Source: an uncultured Sphingobacteriales bacterium (GTDB lineage Bacteria; Bacteroidota; Bacteroidia; Chitinophagales; Chitinophagaceae). Taken from it: a stretch of DNA of 6,934 nt. The stretch covers positions 1 to 6,934 of the forward strand of contig CAMPKG010000184.1 in NCBI GenBank assembly GCA_946887085.1. Reading direction: 5' to 3'. Positions within the stretch are counted from its first letter, which is position 1; each line of letters begins with the position of its first letter. Both the position numbers and the translations under genes were made by a program. Positions 6,671-6,934 of this stretch are shown piece after piece. The notes under the pieces were generated by a model. That model made no database searches. It saw only the letters and a program-made list of their open reading frames with translations, and had not been told where the DNA came from.

Positions 6671-6698
6671 CCGCAAAAGCGGAGATTATATAATATCC
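6671..6698 (-). promoter_or_regulatory. Dyad symmetries just upstream of the MscS start
   Basis: Two adjoining symmetric elements lie 13-40 bp before the ATG. CCGC-AAAA-GCGG (6671-6682) can form a 4-bp hairpin. GGAGATTATATAATATCC (6681-6698) is an 18-bp palindrome with one mismatched pair and a perfect 10-bp core, ATTATATAAT. They could be an operator, or leader structure affecting ribosome access. Function is inferred from position only. Confidence 0.3.
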
Positions 6699-6751
6699 AC
6701 GGCAGATATCTACTTGACCGTGATCCGTAATCAGGCACTTAGCCGAAAAGA

Positions 6752-6766
6752 AAGCGTCGTACGCTT
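6752..6766 (-). promoter_or_regulatory. Inverted repeat in the mscS-otsAB leader
   Basis: AAGCGT (6752-6757) and ACGCTT (6761-6766) form a perfect 6-bp dyad around CGT. Read on the minus strand the hairpin is followed by TCTTTT, which loosely resembles a weak attenuator; as DNA it could be a protein site. It lies between the candidate promoter and the MscS start. Confidence 0.25.
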
Positions 6767-6816
6767 ATAAACACCCTGGATTGTTAAGTAAAAATATGTT
6801 TGGTGTTTTGGTGCAG

Positions 6817-6824
6817 CGAAGGTA
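6817..6824 (-). promoter_or_regulatory. Candidate -7 promoter box for the mscS-otsAB operon
   Basis: Read on the minus strand, TACCTTCG matches the Bacteroidota -7 box TAnnTTTG at 7 of 8 positions and is followed by C, as often seen in this phylum. It would start a transcript near 6810 with a leader of about 150 nt. No clear TTG -33 box is present at the usual spacing, so this is a candidate only. Confidence 0.3.
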
Positions 6825-6934
6825 CAAAAAATGCAGCGGGCAGCGAGTACGTTAACAGTTATTTAATATTATCATTAAATTGAGTTTTTTTGTTGTTATG
6901 TTTCAATATAATATTTGGCGTTTAAGTATTTTAT
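6825..6934. other. AT-rich intergenic end of the window, no gene seen
   Basis: No credible reading frame was found. Bases 6861-6934 are very AT-rich (about 12 of 74 are G or C). They contain a weak plus-strand promoter-like arrangement, TTTG at 6889-6892 and AATATTTG at 6910-6917 with 17 bp between, which could drive a gene to the right of the window. Nothing else is supportable. Confidence 0.4.

Noticed and set aside
6659..6676. TTG start giving MscS six extra residues
   Set aside because: ATG at 6658 directly follows an A-rich leader, the usual arrangement in this phylum, whereas TTG starts are rarer.
1..6934. Defence system, CRISPR array, toxin-antitoxin pair or mobile element
   Set aside because: No nuclease, transposase, recombinase, spacer-repeat pattern or small toxin-like gene pair was found on either strand.

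Overview
The window looks like chromosomal DNA from a Bacteroidota bacterium, probably of the Chitinophagaceae type; that placement is inferred from gene content and signals, not from a database match. Supporting signs are a single-chain trehalose-6-phosphate synthase/phosphatase, -7 promoter boxes of the TAnnTTTG type, and start codons preceded by A/T-rich leaders with no recognisable Shine-Dalgarno sequence. GC content is moderate and even across the genes. I see no insertion sequence, phage gene, CRISPR array, tRNA or rRNA.

Layout from left to right. Bases 1-654 (+) carry the 3' part of an AlkC-type DNA alkylation-repair glycosylase with its C-terminal Ig-like domain. It converges on a GNAT acetyltransferase (651-1160, -), and the two stop codons share one TTAA. 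A 55-bp divergent gap separates that gene from a small lipoprotein of NTF2/SnoaL-like appearance (1216-1683, +), which is followed by a strong hairpin at 1695-1714. A regulatory-looking intergenic region of about 270 bp leads into a bestrophin-like channel (1956-2876, +), which overlaps a second GNAT acetyltransferase (2876-3346, +) by one base. These two genes converge on a minus-strand operon read from the right: an MscS-family mechanosensitive channel (5582-6658) followed after 3 bp by the OtsA-OtsB fusion (3341-5578). The last 276 bp hold the leader and probable promoter of that operon, then an AT-rich stretch.

The clearest functional theme is osmotic and ion homeostasis. MscS vents solutes on hypo-osmotic shock, OtsAB makes the compatible solute trehalose, and the two appear to be co-transcribed. 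A second channel of the bestrophin type lies just beyond. The AlkC gene, the acetyltransferases and the lipoprotein have no obvious link to this theme. Every protein except the small lipoprotein belongs to a recognisable family. I did not find a convincing undescribed multi-gene system. The items most worth a second look are the mscS-otsAB coupling, the dyad symmetries in the two intergenic leaders, the back-to-front polarity of the hairpin at 1695-1714, and the two tail-to-tail stop-codon overlaps.
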